DNA of 64,000 bases from the NCBI RefSeq assembly GCF_019711195.1, contig NZ_CP081299.1:4622501-4686500 (forward strand), read 5' to 3'. Position 1 is the stretch's first letter, and each line of letters starts with the position of its first letter. Shown here piece by piece: positions 26,453 through 36,280 of the stretch. This DNA is from Dyadobacter sp. NIV53 (GTDB lineage Bacteria; Bacteroidota; Bacteroidia; Cytophagales; Spirosomataceae). Below the pieces are notes generated by a model. That model saw nothing but the letters and a program-made list of their open reading frames with translations, had not been told where the DNA came from and made no database searches. The translations under genes were made by a program, and so were the position numbers.

Positions 26453-28962
26453 GAGAGGGCTTTTTCTTCTACTTCCTCAATTACATTCCGGGCCTGGTGT
26501 ATTACATCATTTAATTCAGCGGCTGGAATTTTTTGCTTCTTATCCCGTATGGCAATTTCATAAAAACGGAATTGGGCAGATAGTTTTTTAGCGCCAATTT
26601 GTCCGGTTCTGCCAGCCATTCGGTGCATGAGTTCGTGCATATTATCCATATCCGAATTTTCAATGCATTCATATAAAGAAGCCAGGTCCTGCCGGGAATC
26701 CTTGACAAACTGATCCAGTATTTCCCTCATAATGGTATCATCGCCAAAAGTCATCTGGTTCAGTATAGATAAATCCAGCTTTGTACGCACCGGCAATTTT
26801 TTTATAGAATATTTTTCAAGCAGTTCCAATAGCTCGTTTGAATGGAAAGGCTTCATCAATATGCCGTCAAAGCCCATTTGCAGAAGTTTAGTCCGTTCTT
26901 CCGGCAGTGCCTGAGCTGTGAGCACATAAAATTTAACGTCAGGCATTGCAATTTCCCTCAGGCGTTCACAAAGCTCAGCCCCGTTCATTCCCGACATGCG
27001 CATATCCGTGAGCACAAATTTTACCTCATTGTCCCAGGGCTGTTCAAGTGCATCTTCTGCTGATGAAAAACAGGAATGTTCAATGTTATACATGTCAAGT
27101 ACCGAAGAACACCATTTCAGTATAAAAGCATCATCGTCTATCAGCCAGACTTTACCATTTACCAGATAAGTTTTTTTCTCTATCTCTTCTGATGTTATTA
27201 GCGGGGTTTCTGCTTTTTCAAGCATTATTTTTACAAAAAACGTAGTGCCTTTTCCGGGATTGCTTTGCAGATAGATAGTTCCGTTCATCCCTTCTACCAA
27301 CGCTTTCACAATACTAAGCCCTAATCCGGTACCACCAAACCGTCTTGAAATAGATGCATCAGCCTGTTCAAACTGATTAAAAACGCGTTGGGCCTGTTCC
27401 TGCGATAAACCAATTCCTGTATCTGCGATCTGGAATTCAAGCACCATGCTTTCGTCCTTTGCAACTCCGGCTGACCGTAATGTTATTTCACCGCTTTCAG
27501 TAAATTTAATTGCATTGGTAAGCAGGTTGTACAACACCTGGCGTAGACGAAACGGATCGCCTTTTAAGAAAAGGCTTGATGATAATTTATTTTCCAACGC
27601 CAGGGTAAGTCCTTTTTGCCGCGCGGTCGGCCGTAACATCTGGACTACTTCGTTCAGTAAGGGCGTAATGGCAAAAGTCTGTTCTTCAAAAGTAAACTGG
27701 TCTGAAATAATCCGGCTGTAATCCAGTACTTCGTTCACCAGGTACAGCAGGTGTTCAGATGCAGAATGTAAACTGTTCAGATCCTGCTGATTTGGTTTCT
27801 CGTCCGTTTTCAGTGCTTCTGTATAACCAATGATCGATTGCAGCGGCGTACGGATCTCATGGCTCATATTGGATAAAAACCGCTGCTTGGCCATACCGTG
27901 ATATTCCGCCTCTTCTTTGGCTTCTTCCAGCTGGCTTCTGTATTTATTGCTCTTGGTGATATCCTTAAAAATCAGATATGCCAGCAAAGCAGTGAGAAAA
28001 AAGAAACCGAGCATTACCCACTCTATCTGTTTCTTGCTTTCTGCAATCATTTTCTGGGATTTCAGGCTGTCGTTGTTGGATTGTTTTACAACCTCATTTT
28101 CAACCTCCTGCATCACTCGTAACAACTGCCTAACCAAAGAATTACCGGCTGTTGATAATTCCTGTTCGCGGTCTATAAAGCTGTCAGTACGTAGTTTTTG
28201 GGATTTTTCTATAGCATTTACGGCCTCGCCTACTTTTTCAATCGTACTATCCTTGGGAACAATAGTAAGCGTATCGACCTCTACATTCACTTCCTGCCTT
28301 TGTACTATTTGTGTCGGCACAACAATAACAGGCTCTTTTTTATTCTTTTTTGAGCCGAACATTCTGTTAAAAAGGCCTTTTTTTTCTGGTTCTGGTTTTT
28401 TTGTTGAGTCCGGAACAGGTATATAAGTTGTAGTGGTAGTCGTGCTTTTTTTTGTTTTAACAACTGTGCTGTCCGTTTTAAGTTTATTGTCTGTAATCAG
28501 TCCTGAAATGGATTTTACCTCATCCGATAGCGCCTGATTGCTCACCAGTTTGGAACGGACTTTCACATAGTTTCCAAATATCTGCTCCCGTTGTTTCAGA
28601 ATACGTTTCATGGAATCTATCCGTATGATCTGCTGTGGATCATCAATGGTGAGTGTACTGAGCGTGTCAAGCGTAGCTGCAAGTTCCTGGGACTGGATCA
28701 GAAACTGTTGCTTTTTGTCCACGCCCGGAATAGAGCCGGCACTTTGAAGATGGTCTATCTGAAGGATATTTTTAAAGACCTTATTTACAAGCCTTAATCT
28801 GTCGTTGGGTGTAGAAAGTACATCCAGTTTGATCAGCATATCCTCAAATGCCAGCTTGCTGATTACCCAGGAAGTTCCCAGCGCAAGTGCAGCAATAAAA
28901 AAGCCGAGCAAAACTTTGCCTTTAACAGAACTGGTGAACGATGGATTTCGTGTGGATGGCAT
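26440..28962 (-). CDS. Hybrid histidine kinase (HK-REC-HPt)
   Basis: This 840-residue membrane kinase has TM1 at about 15-36 and TM2 at about 314-333. The extracytoplasmic region is long and helical, with a low-complexity Lys/Thr/Pro insert (about 165-215). HisKA has the phospho-His at 368 (SNMSHEIRTP). HATPase boxes are NLLTNAIKF, DTGIGL and GGTGLGLSI. A receiver with phospho-Asp 653 (LTDMRMSGMNG) and a C-terminal HPt with His780 (ELMHRMAGR) follow. The chain allows His-Asp-His relay to an outside regulator, probably the convergent NtrC-type protein. The Lys-rich insert facing the periplasm is odd; it may be a linker. Confidence 0.9.
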   Translation of the reverse strand: MPSTRNPSFTSSVKGKVLLGFFIAALALGTSWVISKLAFEDMLIKLDVLSTPNDRLRLVNKVFKNILQIDHLQSAGSIPGVDKKQQFLIQSQELAATLDTLSTLTIDDPQQIIRIDSMKRILKQREQIFGNYVKVRSKLVSNQALSDEVKSISGLITDNKLKTDSTVVKTKKSTTTTTTYIPVPDSTKKPEPEKKGLFNRMFGSKKNKKEPVIVVPTQIVQRQEVNVEVDTLTIVPKDSTIEKVGEAVNAIEKSQKLRTDSFIDREQELSTAGNSLVRQLLRVMQEVENEVVKQSNNDSLKSQKMIAESKKQIEWVMLGFFFLTALLAYLIFKDITKSNKYRSQLEEAKEEAEYHGMAKQRFLSNMSHEIRTPLQSIIGYTEALKTDEKPNQQDLNSLHSASEHLLYLVNEVLDYSRIISDQFTFEEQTFAITPLLNEVVQMLRPTARQKGLTLALENKLSSSLFLKGDPFRLRQVLYNLLTNAIKFTESGEITLRSAGVAKDESMVLEFQIADTGIGLSQEQAQRVFNQFEQADASISRRFGGTGLGLSIVKALVEGMNGTIYLQSNPGKGTTFFVKIMLEKAETPLITSEEIEKKTYLVNGKVWLIDDDAFILKWCSSVLDMYNIEHSCFSSAEDALEQPWDNEVKFVLTDMRMSGMNGAELCERLREIAMPDVKFYVLTAQALPEERTKLLQMGFDGILMKPFHSNELLELLEKYSIKKLPVRTKLDLSILNQMTFGDDTIMREILDQFVKDSRQDLASLYECIENSDMDNMHELMHRMAGRTGQIGAKKLSAQFRFYEIAIRDKKQKIPAAELNDVIHQARNVIEEVEEKALSYSI

Positions 28963-29085
28963 TATTTCAGGGCGTTGTGATAAATAGTAACGAAATTTAA
29001 GAAAGAAATGGGGTATTTCAATAAACGAAAGCCGGAACTGTATATTGAAATATGATATAATCCATTATTATTGAGCAAGATATCT

Positions 29086-30717
29086 TTATATTTCCGAAAT
29101 GAAGTTGAATTCGCCCATATTTTTTTTGCCATGATTTACCTGGTAAGTATTTGCTGTATTCTGCGACACTTTTACGAATTTCAGCGATTTATTTTGACCA
29201 TCTGTAATGCTTTGAATAGCCTTTCCGTTCATCGGAAGAGCCACTACAATATTCATATCGTTTGCTTTTCCTGTCAGTTTATATTTTACATTAACAGAAC
29301 CGGATTTTTTTGAAATGTAAAGGTTTAAACGGCTGCCATTTGGTAGCAACAGTTTTTCCAGTGCAATATTTCCATCTTCTAATGCATTCAGATTGGGCTT
29401 AATGGTGATCGTTTTGGTAAACCGGTTATAATCAACGCCAAAAATATTTTCAATCAGGATCTGGATATATTGTGCTGCGCTCCACGCATAACGTTTTACA
29501 CCCTGGCCACTTGCATCCGAAGTTTTCAGGAATTCTGTATAATTTGAATTAAACATCCTGACCGTTTTTAAAGCTAATTCAGAAGCCAGGTCATATCTGC
29601 CAATGTCTTCCAGTCCTTTTATTACCGCCTCGTTACGCAACGTCCATATATCACCCGACCAGGATGGATTACCATTATAATCACCCACCGTTTCCACATA
29701 GATTTTATCCGTTTTGGCAACGCTTGTAATTGCATTCCCTTCCCAGTTGAAATACCTATTATCTGTCAGCATCCGGAGCATTTTCTGGATTTTTTCCGGT
29801 GTTGCGGTCTGGTGCCTGAACGGATCGAATGTGTAACATATCAGCTTGTCGTCCCGCTTTTTCTCATGGATCAGATAAGCATAAAAAGCACCGGTATTGT
29901 CATCCCACATGTATGTATTAATGCTGTGTTTAAGCTCTTTTTCCAGTTCATTAAATTTTTTGAAATCTTCATTTAAATCAAGTTGACCAGCAAGCAAAGC
30001 CAGATCGTGACAGCCTGCAACTACTTCCACATTCAGATCCACTTGCGAGACGGCTTTCAGCCGGTTTTCAAAAGGTGGGAAAGATTCTTCAAAAACGCCT
30101 GTGATCAGTCCTGTTTCTTTATCGCGCCTCGCGTCCGACAGCCACCAGTTCAGATAAAGTTTTAAACTGTTATAGGTTGCAGTTATAAGTTCCTTATCAT
30201 CCGTATGTTTAAGCACATTATAGGCGCTCTGGAAAAATTTTGGTAAAGAACTGCACGTTGGAAAGTTTGGTACTTTATCATATCCATATAATGGAATGCG
30301 CCCGTCCGGCTTCTGCACACCAATAAATCCCCTTACCATATTTTCAGAAAATTTCTGGTTCGACCATTTGGTAGCATTCATACTGATAGAACCATCGAGC
30401 TGCCACCAGCATTGCCCGTAATGCCCGCCGGGAGCAATAAACGGATACTTAAATCCAAAACCCGGATCCATCACCAGACATTCATCCAAAACATCAAACG
30501 CATCCTTAAAATCCACCTGCGTTATTCCCGGAAAAGAAAGGATTGGAATAACGTCATTGCCATTAATGTTTTCTCTTTTAGGGATGGAATCGGTTGGTGG
30601 ATTTGGACAGTAAACGCCGGAAGCTTTAACCGGATTGGATTCTTTAATATAAACTGCTTTACTGGCAGCACTATTAAAAAGAAGGCAGGAGAGGAGGAGA
30701 GTTAGTAATTTATTCAT
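29086..30717 (-). CDS. Secreted MGH1-like glycoside hydrolase
   Basis: The protein of 543 residues starts at the ATG at 30717, where a signal peptide begins (MNKLLTLLLSCLLFNSAAS); the longer frame upstream is not credible. It is an (alpha/alpha)6-barrel protein of the mannosylglycerate hydrolase/trehalase-like type: GGHYGQCWWQLDGSI, WWLSDARRDKETGLITGVFEESF, MWDDNTGAFYAY, and GDYNGNPSWSGDIWTLRNEAV with likely acid and base residues. A C-terminal beta domain (about 440-540) closes the protein. The sugar substrate is unknown. The gene is monocistronic, downstream of the AT-rich island. Confidence 0.75.
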   Translation of the reverse strand: MNKLLTLLLSCLLFNSAASKAVYIKESNPVKASGVYCPNPPTDSIPKRENINGNDVIPILSFPGITQVDFKDAFDVLDECLVMDPGFGFKYPFIAPGGHYGQCWWQLDGSISMNATKWSNQKFSENMVRGFIGVQKPDGRIPLYGYDKVPNFPTCSSLPKFFQSAYNVLKHTDDKELITATYNSLKLYLNWWLSDARRDKETGLITGVFEESFPPFENRLKAVSQVDLNVEVVAGCHDLALLAGQLDLNEDFKKFNELEKELKHSINTYMWDDNTGAFYAYLIHEKKRDDKLICYTFDPFRHQTATPEKIQKMLRMLTDNRYFNWEGNAITSVAKTDKIYVETVGDYNGNPSWSGDIWTLRNEAVIKGLEDIGRYDLASELALKTVRMFNSNYTEFLKTSDASGQGVKRYAWSAAQYIQILIENIFGVDYNRFTKTITIKPNLNALEDGNIALEKLLLPNGSRLNLYISKKSGSVNVKYKLTGKANDMNIVVALPMNGKAIQSITDGQNKSLKFVKVSQNTANTYQVNHGKKNMGEFNFISEI

Positions 30718-31205
30718 TTGCAGCTTTTTATTACTGCTTTTATTAAGGCTGGGAGTGGGGAAAACTACCGGGGGAAGGCAAACTTTACATCTACAAAAGA
30801 CAGATTTTTCAAATACTGGGCAATCGTTTCTTCGTAAATGCTGCATCATAATCCGCCTGTACTCTCATCTAAATATTGGCATCAATATCTAATGCATTTT
30901 CAAATTTAATTGCAATTGCTACCAATATATTACGGCACCATTTAATTATGTCTGTAATAGGAGCAGGATACATTTTTATAACAAGCGCAAAAGCTGGTTT
31001 TTGATGTTTCTTGCTTCAAGGTCAGTTTTGAGGATTTCTCCGGTATGAAATGATAGTTCAGGACAATAAATATGGTTTCTCATTTTATTGAAAACGCCTT
31101 GGTTTAAATATTTTGATAGTTCCATTCAGTAAAGCTTCTTCATAAACAATCTAGCTAATTATTTGGTTATTTTTTTCTTAATATTATATATGAATTTAAA
31201 TCGTG
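30718..31205. other. AT-rich intergenic stretch, nothing recognised
   Basis: Left end of the AT-rich island. No coding frame, RNA or repeat was recognised; it must hold the promoter of the glycosidase gene. Confidence 0.4.
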
Positions 31206-31856
31206 TTAGCTAAGAATAAGGTCATTAAGTAGTTTTGTTATTAATTCATTGTCAACTATTTTGGTTGGAAAATAATATTCTAATTCTCCACCTACTGATC
31301 CTAAGACTAATGGAGTTGGATTGCCCGGTTTTCCTGTGTAAACAATTGTACAGACAGGATTATTGTCTACTGGATGCCCTGAATGAATCGTATCAATTGG
31401 GATTTGATAAAGTTGTCGGGTACAGTGACTTTCCTTATAATTTAAGGATAGATTTATTTCTTTTAAACTTCTTTTTAAAATACGATCTTCATTTTGATTA
31501 TAAGCCCCTTCATAAATTGCATATCTAATGCCATTTTCATCATCAATTTTGAAAACATTATTAATAATACATCCTTTATATAAGAAACTATTCACAACAT
31601 AATAATGATTGTGAATATCCATTAATGCTTTATGTTCATAGTATTTTTTATCCCAGATATGAATTCTAATAGTCTCCATATTTTCAAATTCATATAATTT
31701 TGAATAAATAAAACCTAATGGATGATAGTATGCTTTTTCATTTAAATAAGAAGTTAATAAAAGAAAACTTAAAAGTTCGGCAGATTCATTTTCCAAAGAA
31801 AAAATGTCTTTATTTATAAAAGATTGCCTAAGTTTATCAAATTTAAAATTATGCAT
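31206..31856 (-). CDS. Unknown protein, possible cupin-like fold (cassette gene 2)
   Basis: I do not recognise this 216-residue cytosolic protein. Its middle has several His in strand-like settings: IRIHIWDKKYYEHKALMD, IHNHYYVVNSFLYKG, and later IDTIHSGHPVDNNPVCTIVYTGKPG. These could be the two motifs of a metal-binding cupin, as in cysteine dioxygenase-like proteins, but this is inference. The N-terminal 60 residues are helical. The start overlaps the stop of the upstream gene by 8 bases, so the two are translationally coupled. Strongly AT-rich codons, unlike the neighbours, suggest horizontal gain. Confidence 0.6.
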   Translation of the reverse strand: MHNFKFDKLRQSFINKDIFSLENESAELLSFLLLTSYLNEKAYYHPLGFIYSKLYEFENMETIRIHIWDKKYYEHKALMDIHNHYYVVNSFLYKGCIINNVFKIDDENGIRYAIYEGAYNQNEDRILKRSLKEINLSLNYKESHCTRQLYQIPIDTIHSGHPVDNNPVCTIVYTGKPGNPTPLVLGSVGGELEYYFPTKIVDNELITKLLNDLILS

Positions 31857-32787
31857 ATGGTTTTTCCGTTGATCTTAGTATTTCTGTTATTTTTTCGTAA
31901 TCATTTACGGTTAGTCCACTGTCTAAATTTAGCTGATTAATAATGTCATGAACATTTTCCGTCGTAAGTGTTTGAAGTTGATATGGGAAATTAATTGATG
32001 TGTTAATTGGCTTATACTCTTTAAAGGTTTGCAAAATTTCTTCTTTGTATGTCCTATATAAAAAAGATCCTTCTCTACAAATCAATGCGGGTTCTTTGGG
32101 GTCTTCCTTTGTAATTATTGCAGTTTTAGAACTAAGATCAATTCGAAGAGTCGAAAAATTATTTTTTAAACAAATTGATAAATCCAATAAAGGATAATTG
32201 CATTTGTAAATTATTGCAGATACTACTGTTGCCGTACATTCATGTCGGACATATTCTTTGTTCCAAATAGAATTGTTTTTAGAAGCGGAATTAAGACCTC
32301 TTCGAAAGTTTGCATATTTTATGCAAATACTTTCATCCGTAGGATCTATAATTTGAATCTTAATGCTTTTATGTTCATTTGTTCTCTGAGCAATTTTAGC
32401 AATTTCTGGAATCGTTGAAGTTCTTGTATAGCGACCTAATCCGCCTGTGAAATACCATATTTCTGTTTGATTCCTCTCTTTCTCAAATAATTCATTAATT
32501 TTAAAAGATTCAATTATTTCAAACTTCTTTTCTTCATCTGGTAGCTCGATATGAAATAGAAAAAGGCCAATACATACAGTAACTGTTAGTGAAACAAAAG
32601 CGCTATCAAATATTCTAGAAACAATTGTTAACCATTTTGGATCTCTTGGAATAATTCCTGAATCAGGAACTATTGGTTCAAAATTTGGCAGTACAAAAAA
32701 CCTAATTATGAGAATTACAAGAAGTATTAATCCAATAGATATTAGGAAGATACTTCTTGAACTTTTATGTTTTAGTAATGTTTTCAT
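31849..32787 (-). CDS. Unknown two-TM protein with cytosolic domain (cassette gene 1)
   Basis: This 312-residue protein has two membrane segments near the N-terminus (about 13-33 and 58-79) and a long cytosolic domain. The best-formed part is IWYFTGGLGRYTRTSTIPEI (about 112-131), then a strand with KIQIIDPTDESICIKYANFR (about 144-163). G-G-x-G-R-x-T-R followed by P-E-I looks like a nucleotide- or phosphate-binding loop, and D-P-x-D may be catalytic; no named family comes to mind. Membrane anchor plus soluble sensor/effector is a layout common in anti-phage modules. Coupled to the downstream gene; both AT-rich. Confidence 0.6.
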   Translation of the reverse strand: MKTLLKHKSSRSIFLISIGLILLVILIIRFFVLPNFEPIVPDSGIIPRDPKWLTIVSRIFDSAFVSLTVTVCIGLFLFHIELPDEEKKFEIIESFKINELFEKERNQTEIWYFTGGLGRYTRTSTIPEIAKIAQRTNEHKSIKIQIIDPTDESICIKYANFRRGLNSASKNNSIWNKEYVRHECTATVVSAIIYKCNYPLLDLSICLKNNFSTLRIDLSSKTAIITKEDPKEPALICREGSFLYRTYKEEILQTFKEYKPINTSINFPYQLQTLTTENVHDIINQLNLDSGLTVNDYEKITEILRSTEKPYA

Positions 32788-33242
32788 AATTATTTTTCAA
32801 CCGTTGTTTTAAGCTATGTGATAGTTAAAAATTAAGGGGGATCAACGTGAATTTTGTTTAAAACTGAATTGAAATACTAAGATTGAACCTGTATTCTTTA
32901 ACTTCTACAATTCAAAATTATGTTGTATATATTTTGTGACCATTCTAAGATAAAATACTATTATTAAGAAATTATTTTTACGATGTATGTAATGTTTGTA
33001 AGGCCGCTCATTTAACTTGTTGGATCAATTTGTTTCTATATATTCATTTAGTTTTCAAACATAACTGAATCGTTAGATTCAAATACTAATGAAATTTAAC
33101 TTACAGATATTATTTTATTCTTTGTAAGAACCAAATTCAGGTGATGGCTTCAGGAGTATTGTTATTTTAATGGAAATTTGCCTGATTTTTGATAATAAAA
33201 CCCATTCGACAAATCGTTATAATAATTCTTCATGATTTAAAT
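32788..33242. other. AT-rich intergenic stretch, nothing recognised
   Basis: Upstream region of the two-gene cassette; no frame above 60 codons, RNA or repeat was recognised. Confidence 0.4.
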
Positions 33243-33770
33243 TTAATGTTTTGAATATCCATAGGCAACGCCAGTAAAGCTTGCTTTTGTACCTCCACTC
33301 ATTCCATAAGATCCATTTTTAGAAGTTTGAGTAAGGATTAATACCAAATGGGCTCCTTTCTCTGCTGCTTCTTGCTTTAATTTTTTAAGAGCTTTGGTTT
33401 GCATTTTTCCAGCATTTGTCATACTCCAACCACTATTAGCTTTAGCATGTATTTCTCCTAATTTTAACAATCCTGCGACTTCGGATTCGTTATTTGTTAT
33501 TTGAACTTTACTCCAGTCATTTTCACTATTAATAATAACTTTCTCACTTATTATTTGCTCCCTTCCAGATGCAAACAAAATCTTATAAACTGTATTTTTT
33601 GAAATTGAATTTATTGCATCTTCGTTTAAATATTTGTATTTGACACTAGTTTCTTGTGTCTCAATAACCTTACAATTAATTGTATCTTGATTATGAGTAA
33701 TTATTTTGTCTTGTGAATAACTTTCTATTCCAATAAATACCAAAGCTATTGCGATAATTAGTTTTTTCAT
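33243..33770 (-). CDS. Secreted protein of unknown function
   Basis: The 175-residue protein has a signal peptide (MKKLIIAIALVFIGIESYS). The first mature domain (about 20-75: KIITHNQDTINCKVIETQETSVKYKY...) is a beta-rich module common in Bacteroidota exported proteins. The second (about 95-165: GEIHAKANSGW...LKKLKQEAAEKGAHLVLIL) resembles RcsF/DUF4156-like folds, in which GA-rich helix and strand end a small alpha/beta domain. It lies in the AT-rich island but is typical of the phylum. Role unknown; not linked by operon to its neighbours. Confidence 0.6.
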   Translation of the reverse strand: MKKLIIAIALVFIGIESYSQDKIITHNQDTINCKVIETQETSVKYKYLNEDAINSISKNTVYKILFASGREQIISEKVIINSENDWSKVQITNNESEVAGLLKLGEIHAKANSGWSMTNAGKMQTKALKKLKQEAAEKGAHLVLILTQTSKNGSYGMSGGTKASFTGVAYGYSKH

Positions 33771-34201
33771 TTTTTATATATATAATTAGTTGTTTACTTA
33801 GGTAGATTTTTATTGGTTTAAAATGTTAAGAAACAGAGCTATATTATTGGTAATTACGAACAATCGCTTTCTTGTAAATTTAAACTACTTATTAGATAAC
33901 ATACCAATTGTCCAGAAAATATCTGTTAACTTTTTTAATGTAGCAAAAAGAGTATGGAAAATGGTTTTGTATTAGTTGTATGAAACGTGTATTCTTCTAT
34001 TAGCCACTACATTGCAGAAAAGTTCGATGACTAATTAATAGACTTTTTAGAAAATTGCAGACAATATCTATGGCATTGTTAGGTTTAACAAAATCAAACA
34101 TATAAAAGAGGGTTATTTTCTCGCCAAAGTACAAATTATTTCTTTCAAAATTCGATATATTAGATTTTTATTAATCGAATCATAACAAATGTATAATAAA
34201 G
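33771..34201. other. AT-rich intergenic stretch, nothing recognised
   Basis: Right end of the AT-rich island, up to the hairpin that closes the next transcript. No coding or RNA feature recognised. Confidence 0.4.
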
Positions 34202-34247
34202 CAGGAAACCGGTTAACGGCTCCTAAAAGCCATCAACCGGTTTCCTG
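34202..34247. terminator. Long hairpin terminating the cytochrome/propeller gene
   Basis: CAGGAAACCGGTT and AACCGGTTTCCTG pair perfectly, with inner GGCT/AGCC. It lies 20 bases past the stop codon of the minus-strand gene. T content after the stem is modest. Confidence 0.75.
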
Positions 34248-34267
34248 ATATTCAAGAAGAACCTATA

Positions 34268-36199
34268 TTACTTCCCCAAACTATTAATCCAAGCCGCAAT
34301 CTTCACAGCGTCAGCCTTGGGCACCTGTGGCATTGGAGCCATGGGTGTTGCGAAATCAGGCCAGTTTTCTGGTTTTGGAGCGTATATCAGTTCAACTATC
34401 TTTTCATTGGTATACTTGCGTTTGGCAACATCCAGATAGGACGGGCCAACTACTTTTTTGTCGGCTGCATGGCAGGCCAGACAGGTGTTTTTTGCCAGCA
34501 ATGGTTTCACTTCTTCCCATGTTGGTGCCTTTCCTGCTGCGGCAGTTGTTTTGCCTTTGCCATCGGGTGAAACGTGTTCTTTTACGGTTGTTTCAACCGC
34601 TGCTTTGGCGACTCCCGACTTGGTGGTTTTCAACTCTGATACTTTTAATTTTTCTCCATCCGGAATATTATTCAGCGTATAATAAGCATCGGCATGTACC
34701 AGTGACCATGAGTTGGTGGCAGAACGAACACCTTCCAGCTGTATTTTGTGTACATAATACTGGCGCAATCCGTCAACAACTACTCTTACTTTTTTACCGT
34801 CTTCCGATAATTTTACGCCTTTAATCGTCAAGTCCTCAGAATTAACCGGAGGACTTCCGTAAACGGGATAGTGTTTGTAGATATAGCTGCTCACTTTATA
34901 AGAATCCAGGTCTTCGGCAGATTTACGGTCAACCGGCATCGTGAATTCGATCTCGAAACCATCTGGCATTGCTTTAACGGTATACATTTCGAACGGCATT
35001 TTACCATTCCAAACCAAACGCTGCAATCCCTGGTTGGCATCTCCGGCCGATCCCCAGCCGCGATTAGTTTCTCCTACAAACATAGAACCGTCTTTATCAA
35101 AAGCCATACGCAACACACCCGACTGGAAACCGCTACGGAAACCAATAGAAGCGCCCTGGTATTCACCTTTAACTTTTTCCAGAACAACACGCATGATATT
35201 ACTTTGTCCCTGGTCACCCACAAAGACCTGTCCGGTAAACGGGCCAAAATCTCCTTTTGTATTATCAAGGATCAGTTCAGAAGTGGATACTCCGTGCACG
35301 CCATAAGGAAGCCAGACAGCCGGCAATCTTACCATGTCATACTTTTCTTTCAGCTGATATAGGAATTGCGGGTCTTCATTCCGTGTGTTTTCAGGTTTAA
35401 TAGCACGGTCATTTGCATCTCTTTCCTTGCGGTTGTCACGTTCTGCGAAAAATTGTTTTTCAGTTAGTTTAACGGGTGAGTTTGGTAATCCAGCCCATCT
35501 CAAACCTGCCGGATGGCCCATGAAATCACCTTTTTTAACCTGGAAAATTCCACCGGTTCCCATCCAGTCGCCCTGGTTGTCGGTATAAAAAAGCTCACCG
35601 TTCAGCATACTGATACCTGCCGGAGAGCGTACACCTGTTGCGTAAGGCTCAAACTTGCCATCGTTGGTAATATGAAAAATCCAGCCACGGCCGGGAACAC
35701 GGCTTTCGCCTCTCCACCATTCTTCGTCTCCGAAAGCTACGTTACCACTCAAAAAGAAACTGCCGTCCGGTGCCAGTTTAGGCCCGAATGAATACTCATG
35801 ATAATGTCCTGATAATGGCCATGCGTACACGGTTTCGTAAACATCCGCTTTTCCATCACCGTTTTTATCGATCAGTTTGGTCAGCTCACCGCGTTGTGCA
35901 CAATACAAGGCGCCGTCTTTGTAAGCAAGGCCCAGAATTTCGTGTAATCCGGTCGCAAATTTTTTGAAATAAGGCGTCCGGCTCGTCGGATTTTCTACAA
36001 CCCAAACTTCGCCACGACGTGTAGAAATAGCAAGGGAACCGTTTGGCAGAGTAGTAAGCCCACCTACTTCCAGGATTATTCCTTCCGGAATGGAAGGCGT
36101 TACGATTTTATAAAAATCTTCTTCTTTCGGTGATTCCTGTGCTTTGAGCACAGTCAGTGAAGTGAGGAAGATGAATGCTAAATGAGCAAGTTTTTTCAT
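34268..36199 (-). CDS. Secreted beta-propeller protein with C-terminal cytochrome c
   Basis: The 643-residue protein starts at the ATG at 36199 (signal MKKLAHLAFIFLTSLTVLKAQ). The body (about 25-400) has propeller-type repeats of the PQQ/sugar dehydrogenase-like kind (DKNGDGKADVYETV, GVRSPAGISMLNGELFYTDNQGDW, VFVGDQGQSNIMRVVLEK). A beta domain and a low-complexity linker (about 510-550) lead to a cytochrome c with CLACH (about 567) and distal Met in MAPMP. Such proteins occur in sugar-degrading Bacteroidota and Planctomycetes. It lies 81 bases downstream of a DUF1080 gene, so the pair may work in oxidising a sugar at C3. Confidence 0.78.
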   Translation of the reverse strand: MKKLAHLAFIFLTSLTVLKAQESPKEEDFYKIVTPSIPEGIILEVGGLTTLPNGSLAISTRRGEVWVVENPTSRTPYFKKFATGLHEILGLAYKDGALYCAQRGELTKLIDKNGDGKADVYETVYAWPLSGHYHEYSFGPKLAPDGSFFLSGNVAFGDEEWWRGESRVPGRGWIFHITNDGKFEPYATGVRSPAGISMLNGELFYTDNQGDWMGTGGIFQVKKGDFMGHPAGLRWAGLPNSPVKLTEKQFFAERDNRKERDANDRAIKPENTRNEDPQFLYQLKEKYDMVRLPAVWLPYGVHGVSTSELILDNTKGDFGPFTGQVFVGDQGQSNIMRVVLEKVKGEYQGASIGFRSGFQSGVLRMAFDKDGSMFVGETNRGWGSAGDANQGLQRLVWNGKMPFEMYTVKAMPDGFEIEFTMPVDRKSAEDLDSYKVSSYIYKHYPVYGSPPVNSEDLTIKGVKLSEDGKKVRVVVDGLRQYYVHKIQLEGVRSATNSWSLVHADAYYTLNNIPDGEKLKVSELKTTKSGVAKAAVETTVKEHVSPDGKGKTTAAAGKAPTWEEVKPLLAKNTCLACHAADKKVVGPSYLDVAKRKYTNEKIVELIYAPKPENWPDFATPMAPMPQVPKADAVKIAAWINSLGK

Positions 36200-36280
36200 T
36201 GTTTTAAAGGCTATCGGCTGTTGGCAATCGGCTGTCAAACAGATGGCTGTTGGCCGGCGTTAAAATTATAACTGGATATA

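Noticed and set aside
30850..34200. Prophage or integrated element
   Set aside because: No integrase, tRNA, att repeats or phage structural genes were seen; the island is only AT-rich.
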